From Sphingobium boeckii (lineage in GTDB: Bacteria > Pseudomonadota > Alphaproteobacteria > Sphingomonadales > Sphingomonadaceae), in NCBI RefSeq assembly GCF_014199215.1, contig NZ_JACIJC010000001.1, positions 932,001 through 996,000 on the forward strand: a stretch of DNA of 64,000 nt. The letters run 5' to 3'. Below the pieces are notes generated by a model. The model did not search any database and was not told the DNA's origin. It saw only the letters and a list, made by a program, of their open reading frames with translations. The position numbers and the translations under genes are program-made. How positions within the stretch are numbered: the stretch's first letter is position 1; each line of letters starts with the position of its first letter. Shown one piece after another: positions 16,268 through 25,475 of the stretch.

Positions 16268-18481
16268 ATGATGACGATAAAACATATTCTTTACGCTGGG
16301 ACCGCGATGTTGGCCGTAGTGCCGGCCAACGCCCAAACGCTTGTAGCGTCAAACGACACCTTGGCTGTTGCCGCCACCGAAGAAGCGGCGCCTGGCGATA
16401 TCGTCGTAACAGCACGCAAGCGCGAGGAGACGCTGCAAGAAGTGCCGTTGACGATCAACGTGCTCTCACAGGCTCAGATCGAGCGGCAGGCCATTTCCAA
16501 TCTCGCCGACATTGCAAAAAACACACCCGGCCTGACGTTCGCTGATGGCATCTCGCAAGGCGATCCCCGCCTTTCGATCCGAGGCCAGTCGAACATTCGT
16601 GCCGCAAGTCAGCCTACTGTCGGCGTGTTCATAGACGGCATCGACATCCCTTTCCTCTCAGGCCTGAACACCGAGAGCCTCGACATATCAAGAATTGAAG
16701 TGGTCAAGGGTCCGCAGAGCGCGCTCTTCGGCCGCGGCGTCGAGGCTGGCGCGATCAACTACATCAGCCGCCGTCCCGAGTTCGAGACCAACGGTTATAT
16801 GCAAGGCGAAGTAGGCACGGATGAACTCTATGATATCCGCGGCAGAATAAATCTGCCCGTCAGCGACACTTTCGCGGTGTCCGCTTCGGGCCGCTACAAG
16901 AATTTCGACGGATTTTACAGCAATAAGCTTACTGGTCGAAGCACGATCGGCGGCGGTGAAGTGAAGACCGGCGCCTTCGCGGCGCGCTACAAACCCGATG
17001 ACAGATTGGAAGTCTATCTTCGGACTTCCTATTCGGACGAATATCTTGAACAGCAAGCGCGCGTTTCGGTCGATTCCAACACCAAGACAGGCCCTGGCGC
17101 TGCTCAAGTCTGGTATGTTGGCGCGCTTAAGGCCGACCCTGACCAGATCTTCGCCAATTCCGATAATTATGGCGGCTTCCGGCGCGAAGTCTACACCGCA
17201 AGCCTGATCGTCGATTATGATATCGGTCCGGTCACTTTCTCTTCGATCAGCGGCTACAACCATACAAACCGGCTGATCGATATCGATGCCGACTATATGG
17301 GGACCAACTCGACCCAGCTTCCGCTGCACCCGGTATTCCGCAACAACGTCCGTGGTTACAGCGATCTCAGTCTCGATAGCTACAGTCAGGAAGCGCGCGT
17401 TTCATCATCGGAGCCCGGCCCATTTCAGTGGCTTGCTGGCGTATACCTCCAGAGCCAGAAGAACGAGTCGGTAGGGGGCAGCATCTATGGCACCGACCGC
17501 ACGCCGGCAACGTCAGTCCTACGGCCGCTGGACGAGAAGATCGATACGGTCGCCGTCTTCGGATCGGCTTCCTACCAATTGGGTGACCTGCGGCTTTCAG
17601 GCGAAGTGCGCTACAATCGTGACAAGAACCATTCGGTTGTTCCAGGCCTGGTTTTCGATGAGACTTTCGAGAACATCCTGCCACGCTTCACGGCCGAATA
17701 TAAGCTGAGCAGAAACTTCCGCGTCTATGCCAGCGCAGCAAAGGGCAACAAGCCAGGCGGTTTCAACCTGAGTCCGGGTTCGGGCAATGCGGTCCTGCCG
17801 AATGAACTGATCCCCTTCAACGAGGAAGAGACATGGTCCTACGAAGCCGGCTTCAAATCGGAACTCTTTGACGACGTACTCACGTTCAACGCCGCCGCTT
17901 TCTACATCGACTGGAAGCAATTGCAGGTCGACGACCAATTGACCACGCCCGGCGGCCTAATCGGATATACCAGCAATGCCGGCAAGGCCGAGGTCACTGG
18001 CGGCGAGGTCGAACTCTTCTTCCGCCCGACCCGCGACTTCAACGTCTCCTTGGGCTACGCCTATTCGCCGTCGCGGATCATCGATTATCAGCTCTCGCAG
18101 GCGCGCACCGCCGGCATCGTGACGCTCGGACGCAAGCATTTGCCTTTCACGGCCGATCACACCGCGGTGCTCGGCATAAACTATTCGAAGCCAGTTTCGG
18201 ATGAGTTGACGGTCTTCGGCCAGTGGAACACGCGCTACAGTTCGCGGCAATATGCGACGGTCGCCAATCTTGAATATGTCAACGCTCGCTCCGTGACCGA
18301 CATCCTGTTCGGCGCGCGCACCGAGACGGTCGACGTAACATTCTATGTCAACAACCTGTTCGACAATCGCACGCCGTCCAGCGCCTCGACCTATCCTGAC
18401 GTCCAGACTGGTTTGCGATCGTTTCTCGTCAGCGTTGCCGATCCTCGCCAGATCGGTGTCCGCACCCGATTTAACTTCTGA
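16268..18481 (+). CDS. TonB-dependent outer-membrane receptor
   Basis: A 737-residue protein with a Sec signal (MLAVVPANAQ). A TonB-box-like DIVVTARKREETLQEVP begins near residue 44 and leads into the plug domain (NLADIAKNTPGLTF, SIRGQSN, VGVFIDGIDIP, VVKGPQSALFGR). The 22-strand-type barrel follows and ends in Phe (RTRFNF), as outer-membrane barrels do. These receptors import scarce or bulky substrates using TonB energy. It heads a unit with an exported flavin oxidase, so it probably brings in that pathway's substrate rather than iron. The start is the ATG at 16268 or the adjacent ATG at 16271. Confidence 0.92.
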   Translation: MMTIKHILYAGTAMLAVVPANAQTLVASNDTLAVAATEEAAPGDIVVTARKREETLQEVPLTINVLSQAQIERQAISNLADIAKNTPGLTFADGISQGDPRLSIRGQSNIRAASQPTVGVFIDGIDIPFLSGLNTESLDISRIEVVKGPQSALFGRGVEAGAINYISRRPEFETNGYMQGEVGTDELYDIRGRINLPVSDTFAVSASGRYKNFDGFYSNKLTGRSTIGGGEVKTGAFAARYKPDDRLEVYLRTSYSDEYLEQQARVSVDSNTKTGPGAAQVWYVGALKADPDQIFANSDNYGGFRREVYTASLIVDYDIGPVTFSSISGYNHTNRLIDIDADYMGTNSTQLPLHPVFRNNVRGYSDLSLDSYSQEARVSSSEPGPFQWLAGVYLQSQKNESVGGSIYGTDRTPATSVLRPLDEKIDTVAVFGSASYQLGDLRLSGEVRYNRDKNHSVVPGLVFDETFENILPRFTAEYKLSRNFRVYASAAKGNKPGGFNLSPGSGNAVLPNELIPFNEEETWSYEAGFKSELFDDVLTFNAAAFYIDWKQLQVDDQLTTPGGLIGYTSNAGKAEVTGGEVELFFRPTRDFNVSLGYAYSPSRIIDYQLSQARTAGIVTLGRKHLPFTADHTAVLGINYSKPVSDELTVFGQWNTRYSSRQYATVANLEYVNARSVTDILFGARTETVDVTFYVNNLFDNRTPSSASTYPDVQTGLRSFLVSVADPRQIGVRTRFNF

Positions 18482-18493
18482 CAAGGAGGTCAC

Positions 18494-19951
18494 GTGTATC
18501 AAGGATTCTCCCGCCGCGCCCTAATGGGCGCGGGGTTTGCCCTGGCAGCGACGACGGCATTGCCGCGTAGCTTGCTGGCGGCAGAGCAGACCGAGGTCAT
18601 CATCGTCGGCGGGGGGCTATCCGGCCTCAACGCCGCGATGGTGCTCGCCGAACAGGGCTGCAAGGTGACAGTGCTCGAAGCCTCGACGCGTATTGGAGGC
18701 CGCGTATTTACTTCGACGGAAATCGAAGGCAGCCCCGAGCATGGAGCCTCTCAATTGGGCCCATTCTACGCGCGCGTTCTCGACAGGTGCCGTCAGCTTG
18801 AGGTGAAGCTCGGTGCGGGGGCCAATCTCTATGCCGATTATGCCTTGTCCGTGGATGGCAAACTCATGAACGCATCGGATTGGGAGAGCTCACCACTCAA
18901 CAGGACGGTAGGCGCGGAGAGGAGCGTAGTCCCCTCCGCGTTGGGCAGCTATTTTCTGACCAAATACAATCCGTTCGACGCCTTGGACGAGTGGACGACA
19001 CCGGCGGCGCTCGCGAAGTACGATATCTCCTATGCGGAGTGGCTTCACCAGGTCGGTGCGTCGGATGCAGCGATGGATATGATCGGGCGTGGCCAGGTCG
19101 AAGCGAGCTTGTCCGAAGTCGCGGTCCTGACCAATCTTCAGGAGATTGGTCGTCCGACGTTCGAAACGCGCAACAGTCCTACTTCCGCCAACCGCGATGT
19201 TTTCGAGCAATACGCCCGGACATCGCAACATGTGATTGGGGGCACATCTCGGCTTTCAGACGCGATGGCGGCAAGCCTCAAGGGTGGAGTGCTGACTGGC
19301 AAGAAGGTCGTAGGGATTGATATGACACCGGCCGGAGCCACTGTCACATGTGGCGACGGCACCAGCTACAAAGGCGATTTCGTCATATCGGCGCTGCCAT
19401 TCAGTCAGCTTCGCAAAATCGCGATCACGCCGAAACTGACCGGAGAGCAAGCGGCGGCCGTGGAAACCATGCCTTACGCCGGGCAAAATCAGGTCTGGCT
19501 GCGCGTGAAGGCTCCGTATTGGGAGGATGACGGGATCACCGGTTCGGTCTGGAGCGATGGGCCGACCAGCCTGTTGCGCCAGTCCATCGATTATGACGGA
19601 AGCCGTAACAGCGCGACTGTGCTGACCACCGGCGCCAAGGCGGCAGTGCTCGACCGTCTGCCACCGCAGGAGCGCGGCGCGTTCGTCTTGGCGGAATTGG
19701 CAAAGATCCGGCCCTCGACCAAGGGCAAGCTCGAAGTGTTGGGCACCTTTTCCTGGAAACAGGATCTCTTTGTCGGTGGCTGCCGCCACACATTCCGGCC
19801 AGGCGAGATGAAGCGGTTTCGCCCGGTGATGGCGCAGCCCCATGAACGGATGCACTTCGCCGGAGAGCATACGCGCGTCATCGAGGTGGGCATGGAGGCT
19901 GCGATGGAAAGCGGAGAGCGCGCTGCGCTTGAAGTCCTTTCCCGGGCGTGA
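18494..19951 (+). CDS. Flavin-containing amine oxidase family protein, Tat-exported, GTG start
   Basis: A 485-residue FAD enzyme. A twin-arginine leader (FSRRALMGAGFALAATTAL) precedes the dinucleotide fold (VIIVGGGLSGLNAAM, then VTVLEASTRIGGRVF). The flavin-contact C-terminal motif of amine oxidases is clear (HFAGEHTRVIEVGMEAAMESG). Family members oxidise amines to imines with release of hydrogen peroxide. The start codon is GTG at 18494, fixed by a strong AAGGAGGT three bases upstream and only 12 bases after the receptor stop. With the molybdenum hydroxylase downstream it suggests periplasmic oxidation of an amine or N-heterocycle. Confidence 0.88.
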   Translation: MYQGFSRRALMGAGFALAATTALPRSLLAAEQTEVIIVGGGLSGLNAAMVLAEQGCKVTVLEASTRIGGRVFTSTEIEGSPEHGASQLGPFYARVLDRCRQLEVKLGAGANLYADYALSVDGKLMNASDWESSPLNRTVGAERSVVPSALGSYFLTKYNPFDALDEWTTPAALAKYDISYAEWLHQVGASDAAMDMIGRGQVEASLSEVAVLTNLQEIGRPTFETRNSPTSANRDVFEQYARTSQHVIGGTSRLSDAMAASLKGGVLTGKKVVGIDMTPAGATVTCGDGTSYKGDFVISALPFSQLRKIAITPKLTGEQAAAVETMPYAGQNQVWLRVKAPYWEDDGITGSVWSDGPTSLLRQSIDYDGSRNSATVLTTGAKAAVLDRLPPQERGAFVLAELAKIRPSTKGKLEVLGTFSWKQDLFVGGCRHTFRPGEMKRFRPVMAQPHERMHFAGEHTRVIEVGMEAAMESGERAALEVLSRA

Positions 19952-19984
19952 CGCGCGCGGGGCGTAATAGCGGTGCAGCATCGG

Positions 19985-20070
19985 TCATTCGCGCAGCATG
20001 AATGGTGGCTCGGCCAAGTTCGTCCTGAGTGGGCACCGTTGACGCATGATTACATGTCATTCGCGCAACG
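19985..20070. promoter_or_regulatory. Second occurrence of the LytTR-locus motif, before the cytochrome operon
   Basis: GCGCAGCATGAATGG at 19991-20005 is identical over 15 bases to the right arm of the motif upstream of the TonB receptor. It is extended left as TCATTC, and the stretch TCATTCGCGCA recurs at 20057-20067 with a following AC. It lies in the 170-base gap between the amine oxidase and cytochrome genes, so a second regulated promoter is likely here. Confidence 0.55.
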
Positions 20071-20121
20071 GGCGTAGCCAGCGCGGCGTCCTTCACCGAT
20101 CAACCTATTAAGGAGTCGAAC

Positions 20122-20517
20122 ATGAATGGTCTGAATCTGACAATTCTGGGCGCGATCGGCCTTGCCGGCGTCACCGCCCTCGGGGCTGGGTTGCCAGGCA
20201 AGGCCCGAGCGCAGGCGCAGCCGAACGGCGCTCTTGTCTGGGCCCAGTGCAGCGCCTGTCATTCGCTGGCGGCCGGAGCGCCGCAAAAGCTTGGGCCAAA
20301 CCTGAACGGCATTATCGGCAAGCGCGCAGGCGCGGTCCCAAAGTACAATTATTCGCCAGCGCTGAAGGCGTCGAACATCGTCTGGACTGAAGCCGCGATG
20401 GATCAATGGCTCACCCGGCCTGCGGCGATGGTTCGTGGCAGCAAGATGGCCTTCATCGGCATCTCTGATCCTGCAAAGCGCAAGGCTCTTATCCAATATC
20501 TGAAGCGGGGGCAGTGA
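20122..20517 (+). CDS. Class I c-type cytochrome, periplasmic
   Basis: A 131-residue protein with a Sec signal (about residues 1-32), a single haem site CSACH (Cys43, Cys46, His47) and a plausible axial Met109 in RGSKMAF. The NYSPALKASNIVWTE and WLTRPAAMVRGSKM pattern is that of the soluble cytochrome c of the c2/c550 type. The ATG has an AAGGAG site six bases upstream. It overlaps the next gene (TGATG). As the molybdenum hydroxylase here lacks a flavin subunit, this cytochrome is a natural electron acceptor for it; that link is inferred. Confidence 0.9.
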   Translation: MNGLNLTILGAIGLAGVTALGAGLPGKARAQAQPNGALVWAQCSACHSLAAGAPQKLGPNLNGIIGKRAGAVPKYNYSPALKASNIVWTEAAMDQWLTRPAAMVRGSKMAFIGISDPAKRKALIQYLKRGQ

Positions 20518-21452
20518 TGCGCAACAGTTTATGGTTCGCCCTTTCGGGCTTCGTAGCATTGGCGGCGGCGACGCCGGCCGCCGCAGACGGAGCGCCAAAG
20601 GTTTTCGCCGATTGCAGCGATTGTCCCGAGATGGTCGTGGTGCCCGCCGGCACGTTCAAGATGGGCGCGGAAGGCGGCGAAGAAGGACGACCGGAAGGGC
20701 CGATCCGCGATATCGCGATCGCGCGGCCCTTCGCGCTCGGCAGTCATGAGGTCACGGTCGATCAATTCGAACGCTTTGCCACCGAAACCGGTTATCAGGC
20801 CGTTGGCGATTGCCGATCATGGGTGGCATCGACCACATCGGTCGAGCTGATACCCGGTTCCGATTTCCATAAGCCCAGTCCCGACACCGAACTTCACGGC
20901 ACCCTGCCGGTGACGTGCGTCGCGTGGAGCGGCGCCAAGGCCTATGTCGCATGGCTGAGCGCGCGGACGGGCCAAAGCTATCGCCTGCCGACCGAGGCGG
21001 AATGGGAATATGCGGCGCGCGCGGGTTCTTCCGCGGCATATCCCTGGGGTGGCAAAGCCGAGGATGGCTGCGCTTACGCCAATCTCTATGATGAGGCGGG
21101 TCGTAAGCCGGAACTGACATCACCAGTCGTCGCCTGCAACGATGGCCACATCAAGGCTTCGCCGGTGAAGTCGCTCAAACCGAATGCTTTCGGCCTGTAC
21201 GACATGATCGGCAATGTCTGGGAATGGACGCAGGACTGCTATGTCGCGCCATATCCCGCGGCAGCGCCGAAAGATGGCAGCGCTTATGAGTTAAGCGGAC
21301 CCTGTCCACGGCGCTCGGTGCGCGGGGGCAGTTGGATGACCGCGGCTTTCCGCGACCGCGCGGCCTGGCGCGGCCGTGATCCGGAAGAACAGGAAAGCTG
21401 GATCTTCGGCTTCCGCATTGCCCGCGATCTCTCTCCGTCGGAAGCGAAATAG
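20517..21452 (+). CDS. Exported FGE/SUMF1-fold protein lacking active-site cysteines (PvdO-like)
   Basis: A 311-residue protein with a Sec signal (ALAAATPAAADG). The formylglycine-generating-enzyme fold is evident: MVVVPAGTFKMGAEGG near residue 40, SHEVTVDQFERFATETG, RLPTEAEWEYAARAG, FGLYDMIGNVWEWTQDCY and RSVRGGSWMTAAFRDRAAWRG near the end. True FGE needs two cysteines in the C-terminal segment; here it reads RAAWRGRDPEEQESW with none. The periplasmic PvdO of pyoverdine maturation is a comparable cysteine-less exported member, so a non-sulfatase oxidative or binding role is more likely. No sulfatase gene is nearby. Confidence 0.85.
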   Translation: MRNSLWFALSGFVALAAATPAAADGAPKVFADCSDCPEMVVVPAGTFKMGAEGGEEGRPEGPIRDIAIARPFALGSHEVTVDQFERFATETGYQAVGDCRSWVASTTSVELIPGSDFHKPSPDTELHGTLPVTCVAWSGAKAYVAWLSARTGQSYRLPTEAEWEYAARAGSSAAYPWGGKAEDGCAYANLYDEAGRKPELTSPVVACNDGHIKASPVKSLKPNAFGLYDMIGNVWEWTQDCYVAPYPAAAPKDGSAYELSGPCPRRSVRGGSWMTAAFRDRAAWRGRDPEEQESWIFGFRIARDLSPSEAK

Positions 21453-21456
21453 GCCT

Positions 21457-22818
21457 GTGGTCAGCACCAGCCCCGCTGCCGTCTCCGTTCCCGATTCGAA
21501 AGGCACCGGCCTTCCGACGTCGATCGTATTGGGTTGGGGCGTTGGCTCGCTCTCGGTCGCAATCCTCTACAACACGACCGGGCTGCTGTTACTGCGTTTC
21601 ATGGTGGATAATCTGGCGCTCAGCGCTGGCCTCGCCGCCTTGTTGATCGCAGGCTCCAAAATCTATGACGGACTCATCGATCCCCTCGTCGGCATGGTGA
21701 GTGACCGCTTCGAAACGCGCATGGGCCGTCGTCGGCCCTGGCTTTTGGCAGGCGGCGTGATTTGCGCGCTTTCGCTGCCTTTGCTGTTCGCACCCCCGAC
21801 GTTGAGCGATAGCGCCACGATCGTCTGGATGGCTGGAGCGCTGATCGTCTATTCGACCGGATATGCCGTCTTCTGCGTGCCCTATATGGCCATGCCCGCC
21901 GAAATGACCGAAGATAGTCATCAGCGCTCGGTCATAATGTCATGGCGGGTCAAAGCGATAGCCATCGGCCAGTTGCTGGCCGGGGCGGCTGGACCGGCGC
22001 TCATCGTGGCTTTCGGCGGTGGCCGCGACGGCCATGCGGGAATGAGCATGGTCATGGGGATTTTGGTTTTGCTGGCCGCACTGGTCTGCTTCCGTATGAC
22101 CCGCAACGCCCGTCGTCTGCCGCGCTCCACGCACAGGCCCGGCTGGCGAGATCAACTCGGCATTCTGCGCAATTCGGATTTCGTCTGGCTGCTGGTTGCC
22201 AAACTGCTGCAGTTGACCGGCGTTGCCACTTCATCAGCCGTGATCGCCTTCTTCATGCAGCGCATTCTCAAGCTCAGCGATGCGCATTTGGGCTTCGTAT
22301 TTGGCGCTTCGACGATTGGAATCATTGTCGGCGCACCGATTTGGACCCGCATTTCCAAGCACCTTGGCAAGCACAAGACCTATCTGCTCGCTGCTGCTGT
22401 TCATTCGCTTGCCGGTATTACCTGGATGTTCGCCCAACCAGGTGAATCCCTCTCCATCCTTGTCCTTCGTTCGGCAATACTCGGCGTGGGATCCGCGGGG
22501 ATGCTGTTGATCGGCCAGTCACTGCTGCCAGATGTCGCCGCAGCGGACGCCGCCAAGAGTGGATTTGCACGGGAAGGCGCATTTGCCGGCCTTTATACGA
22601 CCATCGAGAAGGTCTCCTATGCCATCGGCATCGCCGCGGTTGGCGCATTCCTTCAACTCAATGGCTATATTCCCGGTGTCGGACCCGAAATTGCTCAACC
22701 GGAAAGCGCCATGCGCGCGCTGGTGTGGTCGGTTTCCATCGTGCCTAGCGTTTGCGCCTTGTTGGCCGCGCTGGCGATTCTCCGGGTACGGCCAGAGCTT
22801 GGCAGGGCTAGGGCGTGA
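21457..22818 (+). CDS. MFS sugar/cation symporter-type transporter (GPH family), GTG start
   Basis: A 453-residue protein with 12 predicted membrane segments and the GPH-family loop between helices 2 and 3 (DPLVGMVSDRFETRMGRRRPW). Family members carry glycosides, uronates and other organic solutes with a cation. No ATG precedes the first helix after the upstream stop; GTG at 21457 gives a 25-residue lead-in and lies four bases after the FGE-like stop. The last four bases overlap the next start (GTGA), so translation is coupled. It likely takes the periplasmic oxidation product into the cytosol. Confidence 0.85.
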   Translation: MVSTSPAAVSVPDSKGTGLPTSIVLGWGVGSLSVAILYNTTGLLLLRFMVDNLALSAGLAALLIAGSKIYDGLIDPLVGMVSDRFETRMGRRRPWLLAGGVICALSLPLLFAPPTLSDSATIVWMAGALIVYSTGYAVFCVPYMAMPAEMTEDSHQRSVIMSWRVKAIAIGQLLAGAAGPALIVAFGGGRDGHAGMSMVMGILVLLAALVCFRMTRNARRLPRSTHRPGWRDQLGILRNSDFVWLLVAKLLQLTGVATSSAVIAFFMQRILKLSDAHLGFVFGASTIGIIVGAPIWTRISKHLGKHKTYLLAAAVHSLAGITWMFAQPGESLSILVLRSAILGVGSAGMLLIGQSLLPDVAAADAAKSGFAREGAFAGLYTTIEKVSYAIGIAAVGAFLQLNGYIPGVGPEIAQPESAMRALVWSVSIVPSVCALLAALAILRVRPELGRARA

Positions 22819-24992
22819 CCGACATTGTGTTCACGCGCAGAGGGTTTATTAAGGCCGGCGCGCTTGGCGTGCTCGTGCTCGGAACCGACATTTCCGGAGC
22901 CGTCGCCCAAGCGCCGGGTGCCGCCGTCGAGCTTGGAGCCTATCTCGGTATCGCTGAGGACGGGGCGGTCACCATCGTTTCACCGGCGTCCGAAATGGGC
23001 CAAGGGGCGTATGACGCACTGGCGCGCATGGTCGCCGAGGAACTCGAATGTGCTTGGGACAGCGTGAGCGTCCGCGCACCTTGGGCGGACGAACGCTTTC
23101 GCAATCCACTCAGCAAGATTCAGCGTACCGTTAATAGCGAGACGATCTCCGGCTATTATAGCCCGCTCCGCAAGGTTGGTGCGGCGGCCCGCGAAATGCT
23201 GATCTCCGCGGCTGCGCAACACTGGGGCGTCGACCCTGCCGGCCTTACCGCCACTCAAGGCCGCATCGCTCACGCAGCCTCCGGGCGTTCGATCAGTTAT
23301 GGCCAACTTGCAGCGGCTGCGGCCGCTTTGCCGGTGCCAAGCGAGCCAAAGCTCAAAGCCGCCAAGGATTTCAAGCTGATCGGCAAAGCGATTCCGCGCA
23401 AAGACCTGTCTGCCAAGGTCTTCGGCACTGCCGAATTCGGTGCCGATATCTTCGAGCCGGGAATGCTCACGGCCATGCTGTCGCTGGCACCGCACCCGAT
23501 GTGCAAGATCACGCACGTCGATTCCGCCAAGGCGCAGACTATGCCGGGCGTGATCAAGATCGTGCCGGTCGATGGCGGCGTCGCGGTGATCGCGGACAAT
23601 TTCTGGCACGCGCGCAAGGCCTCGGAAGCGATAGTACTCGAATACGAGGCCGCTCCGACCGCCGAGCTTAGTGACGATGTGATCGCCGACCGCTTCAGCA
23701 AGGCGCTGATCGAAGTCCCGGGCCAGACATTTCCCGAAACGGATTTCTCGGTTTTTCCGCCAAAGATGATCCAGCCCGATCGGCCCCAAGTGGCCAAAGC
23801 GCTGGAAAGCGCGGCTAGCGTCCTCGACATGACATATGACGTCCCGCATCTCGCGCACGCCGCGATGGAACCACTCGTCTGCTCGGCCAAATTGACCCCT
23901 GAAGGCCTGCTTGTCCGGGGGCCGTTACAGGCACCCGAAGTGTCTCGCCAGGTTGCGGCAGACATTGCGGCCTTGCCGCTCGACAAGGTGCGTGTCGAGA
24001 TGACCTTTCTGGGCGGTGCATTCGGTCGCAAATGGGCGACCGATTTTGTACGCATCGCCGTGCAGGCGGCGATCGCTATGCCTGGCCGCATGGTTCGCAC
24101 GATGTGGACCCGCGAACAGGATTTCACCATGGACCAGTTCCGCCCGGCCTTTCGCGCCCGAATACGGGCAGCACTCTCCGATACCGGCGAGATCGCCGGT
24201 ATGCACAGCCAGATCACCGGTCCATCGATCTGGCGCTATCAAAAGAAGAAACAGATTCCGGGCATGGCCGACCCGTCGGTCGCGGCGATGTTGATCTACG
24301 ACCGCTACAAATTCCCCAACAAGTTGATGGAGTTTCACGAAGTCGAATTGGGTATCCCCGCCGGCTATTGGCGCAGCGTTACCCTGTCTCAGGTCGCCTT
24401 CTTTGCCGAGAGCGCGATCGATGAGATCGCTGTGGCAACGAAGCAGGATGCTTACACATTGCGCCGTAACCTGCTGTCTGGCCCGGGCCATGGACGGCTT
24501 GTGGCGGTTATGGACAAGGCAGCCGCAATGATCGGCTGGGAAAATCCGCGTCAGCCCAACGTCGGCCGCGGCATCGCCATTGCCTATGGTGCGGACAGCT
24601 TCTGCGCGATGGCCGCTGAAGTCGAAGTGACCGAGCGTATGTTCAATATTCGGCGGCTCGTCTGCGCTTTCGATTGTGGACGCATCATCGATCCATCAAG
24701 CCTGGAGGCGCAGATCAGTGGTGGTATCGTATTCGGCCTGCAGGCAACGCTATGGGGTGAGGTGCCGTTCGCCGATGGCCGACCACAAGTGCAGAATTTC
24801 GGCGAGTTTCGGATGCCGCTGATCAGCGACATCCCGCCGATCGACGTGCACCTCGTCGACAGTGATCATCCGCCAGCAGGCGCGGGCGAAGCTTCGACGC
24901 CGCTTGTCGCGCCCGCGATATGCAACGCCATCGCGCAGGCGAACGGCACCCGCATTCGCCGGCTCCCTTTGTCAAAATCGTTCGACATCTAG
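22815..24992 (+). CDS. Molybdopterin-binding oxidoreductase large subunit (xanthine-oxidase superfamily, isoquinoline 1-oxidoreductase type), Tat-exported
   Basis: A 725-residue protein with a Tat leader (TRRGFIKAGALGVLVLG). Family landmarks: the N-terminal SEMGQGAYDALARMVAEEL block, YYSPLRKVGAAAREMLISAA, the molybdopterin-binding stretch LGGAFGRKW near residue 395 and the C-terminal catalytic-glutamate motif GAGEAS near 694. This class hydroxylates N-heterocycles or oxidises aldehydes, using a bound Mo cofactor made in the cytosol; the Tat signal fits export of the folded enzyme. It begins with GTG overlapping the transporter stop. The [2Fe-2S] partner follows. No FAD subunit gene is present, so electrons probably leave through the cytochrome. 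Confidence 0.9.
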   Translation: MTDIVFTRRGFIKAGALGVLVLGTDISGAVAQAPGAAVELGAYLGIAEDGAVTIVSPASEMGQGAYDALARMVAEELECAWDSVSVRAPWADERFRNPLSKIQRTVNSETISGYYSPLRKVGAAAREMLISAAAQHWGVDPAGLTATQGRIAHAASGRSISYGQLAAAAAALPVPSEPKLKAAKDFKLIGKAIPRKDLSAKVFGTAEFGADIFEPGMLTAMLSLAPHPMCKITHVDSAKAQTMPGVIKIVPVDGGVAVIADNFWHARKASEAIVLEYEAAPTAELSDDVIADRFSKALIEVPGQTFPETDFSVFPPKMIQPDRPQVAKALESAASVLDMTYDVPHLAHAAMEPLVCSAKLTPEGLLVRGPLQAPEVSRQVAADIAALPLDKVRVEMTFLGGAFGRKWATDFVRIAVQAAIAMPGRMVRTMWTREQDFTMDQFRPAFRARIRAALSDTGEIAGMHSQITGPSIWRYQKKKQIPGMADPSVAAMLIYDRYKFPNKLMEFHEVELGIPAGYWRSVTLSQVAFFAESAIDEIAVATKQDAYTLRRNLLSGPGHGRLVAVMDKAAAMIGWENPRQPNVGRGIAIAYGADSFCAMAAEVEVTERMFNIRRLVCAFDCGRIIDPSSLEAQISGGIVFGLQATLWGEVPFADGRPQVQNFGEFRMPLISDIPPIDVHLVDSDHPPAGAGEASTPLVAPAICNAIAQANGTRIRRLPLSKSFDI

Positions 24993-25007
24993 CGCTGGGA
25001 ACAAGCT

Positions 25008-25475
25008 ATGGCTCAAGAACTCAACGTGAACGGTCGGAACCGGAAGCTCGACGGCGATGGCGACATGCCCTTGCTTTGGGCATTGCGGGACTTGCTGCAT
25101 CTGACCGGCGCGAAATACGGCTGCGGCATTGGCCTTTGCGGTGCCTGCACCGTGCATGTGAACGGCGAGGCGGTGCGCGCGTGCATGATGCAGCTCGGTG
25201 ATGTGCCCCCAGGCTCAAGAATTACCACCATCGAAGGATTGGGTACGCCCGACAAGCCGCACCCCCTGCAGACGGCGTGGATCGTCGAGCAAGTCCCGCA
25301 ATGCGGTTTCTGCCAAACCGGAATGATCATGGCCGCGGCGGCGCTGCTCAAGGAGACGCCCAAGCCCTCGGAAAGCGAAATTGGCGGCGCGATCTCCAAC
25401 ATCTGCCGCTGCGGCACATATTCACGGGTGGTCAAGGCGATCCAGCGCGCTGCTGGGCAATTGTCAAAAGCATGA
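25008..25475 (+). CDS. (2Fe-2S)-binding small subunit of the molybdenum hydroxylase
   Basis: A 155-residue protein with two [2Fe-2S] sites: a plant-ferredoxin type (YGCGIGLCGACTVHVNG with a fourth Cys in VRAC) and a C-terminal helical type (CGFCQTGM and CRCGTYSR). It lacks its own signal and would be exported by riding with the Tat-bearing large subunit. The start is 15 bases after the large-subunit stop. It passes electrons from the Mo centre to the acceptor. Confidence 0.93.
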   Translation: MAQELNVNGRNRKLDGDGDMPLLWALRDLLHLTGAKYGCGIGLCGACTVHVNGEAVRACMMQLGDVPPGSRITTIEGLGTPDKPHPLQTAWIVEQVPQCGFCQTGMIMAAAALLKETPKPSESEIGGAISNICRCGTYSRVVKAIQRAAGQLSKA

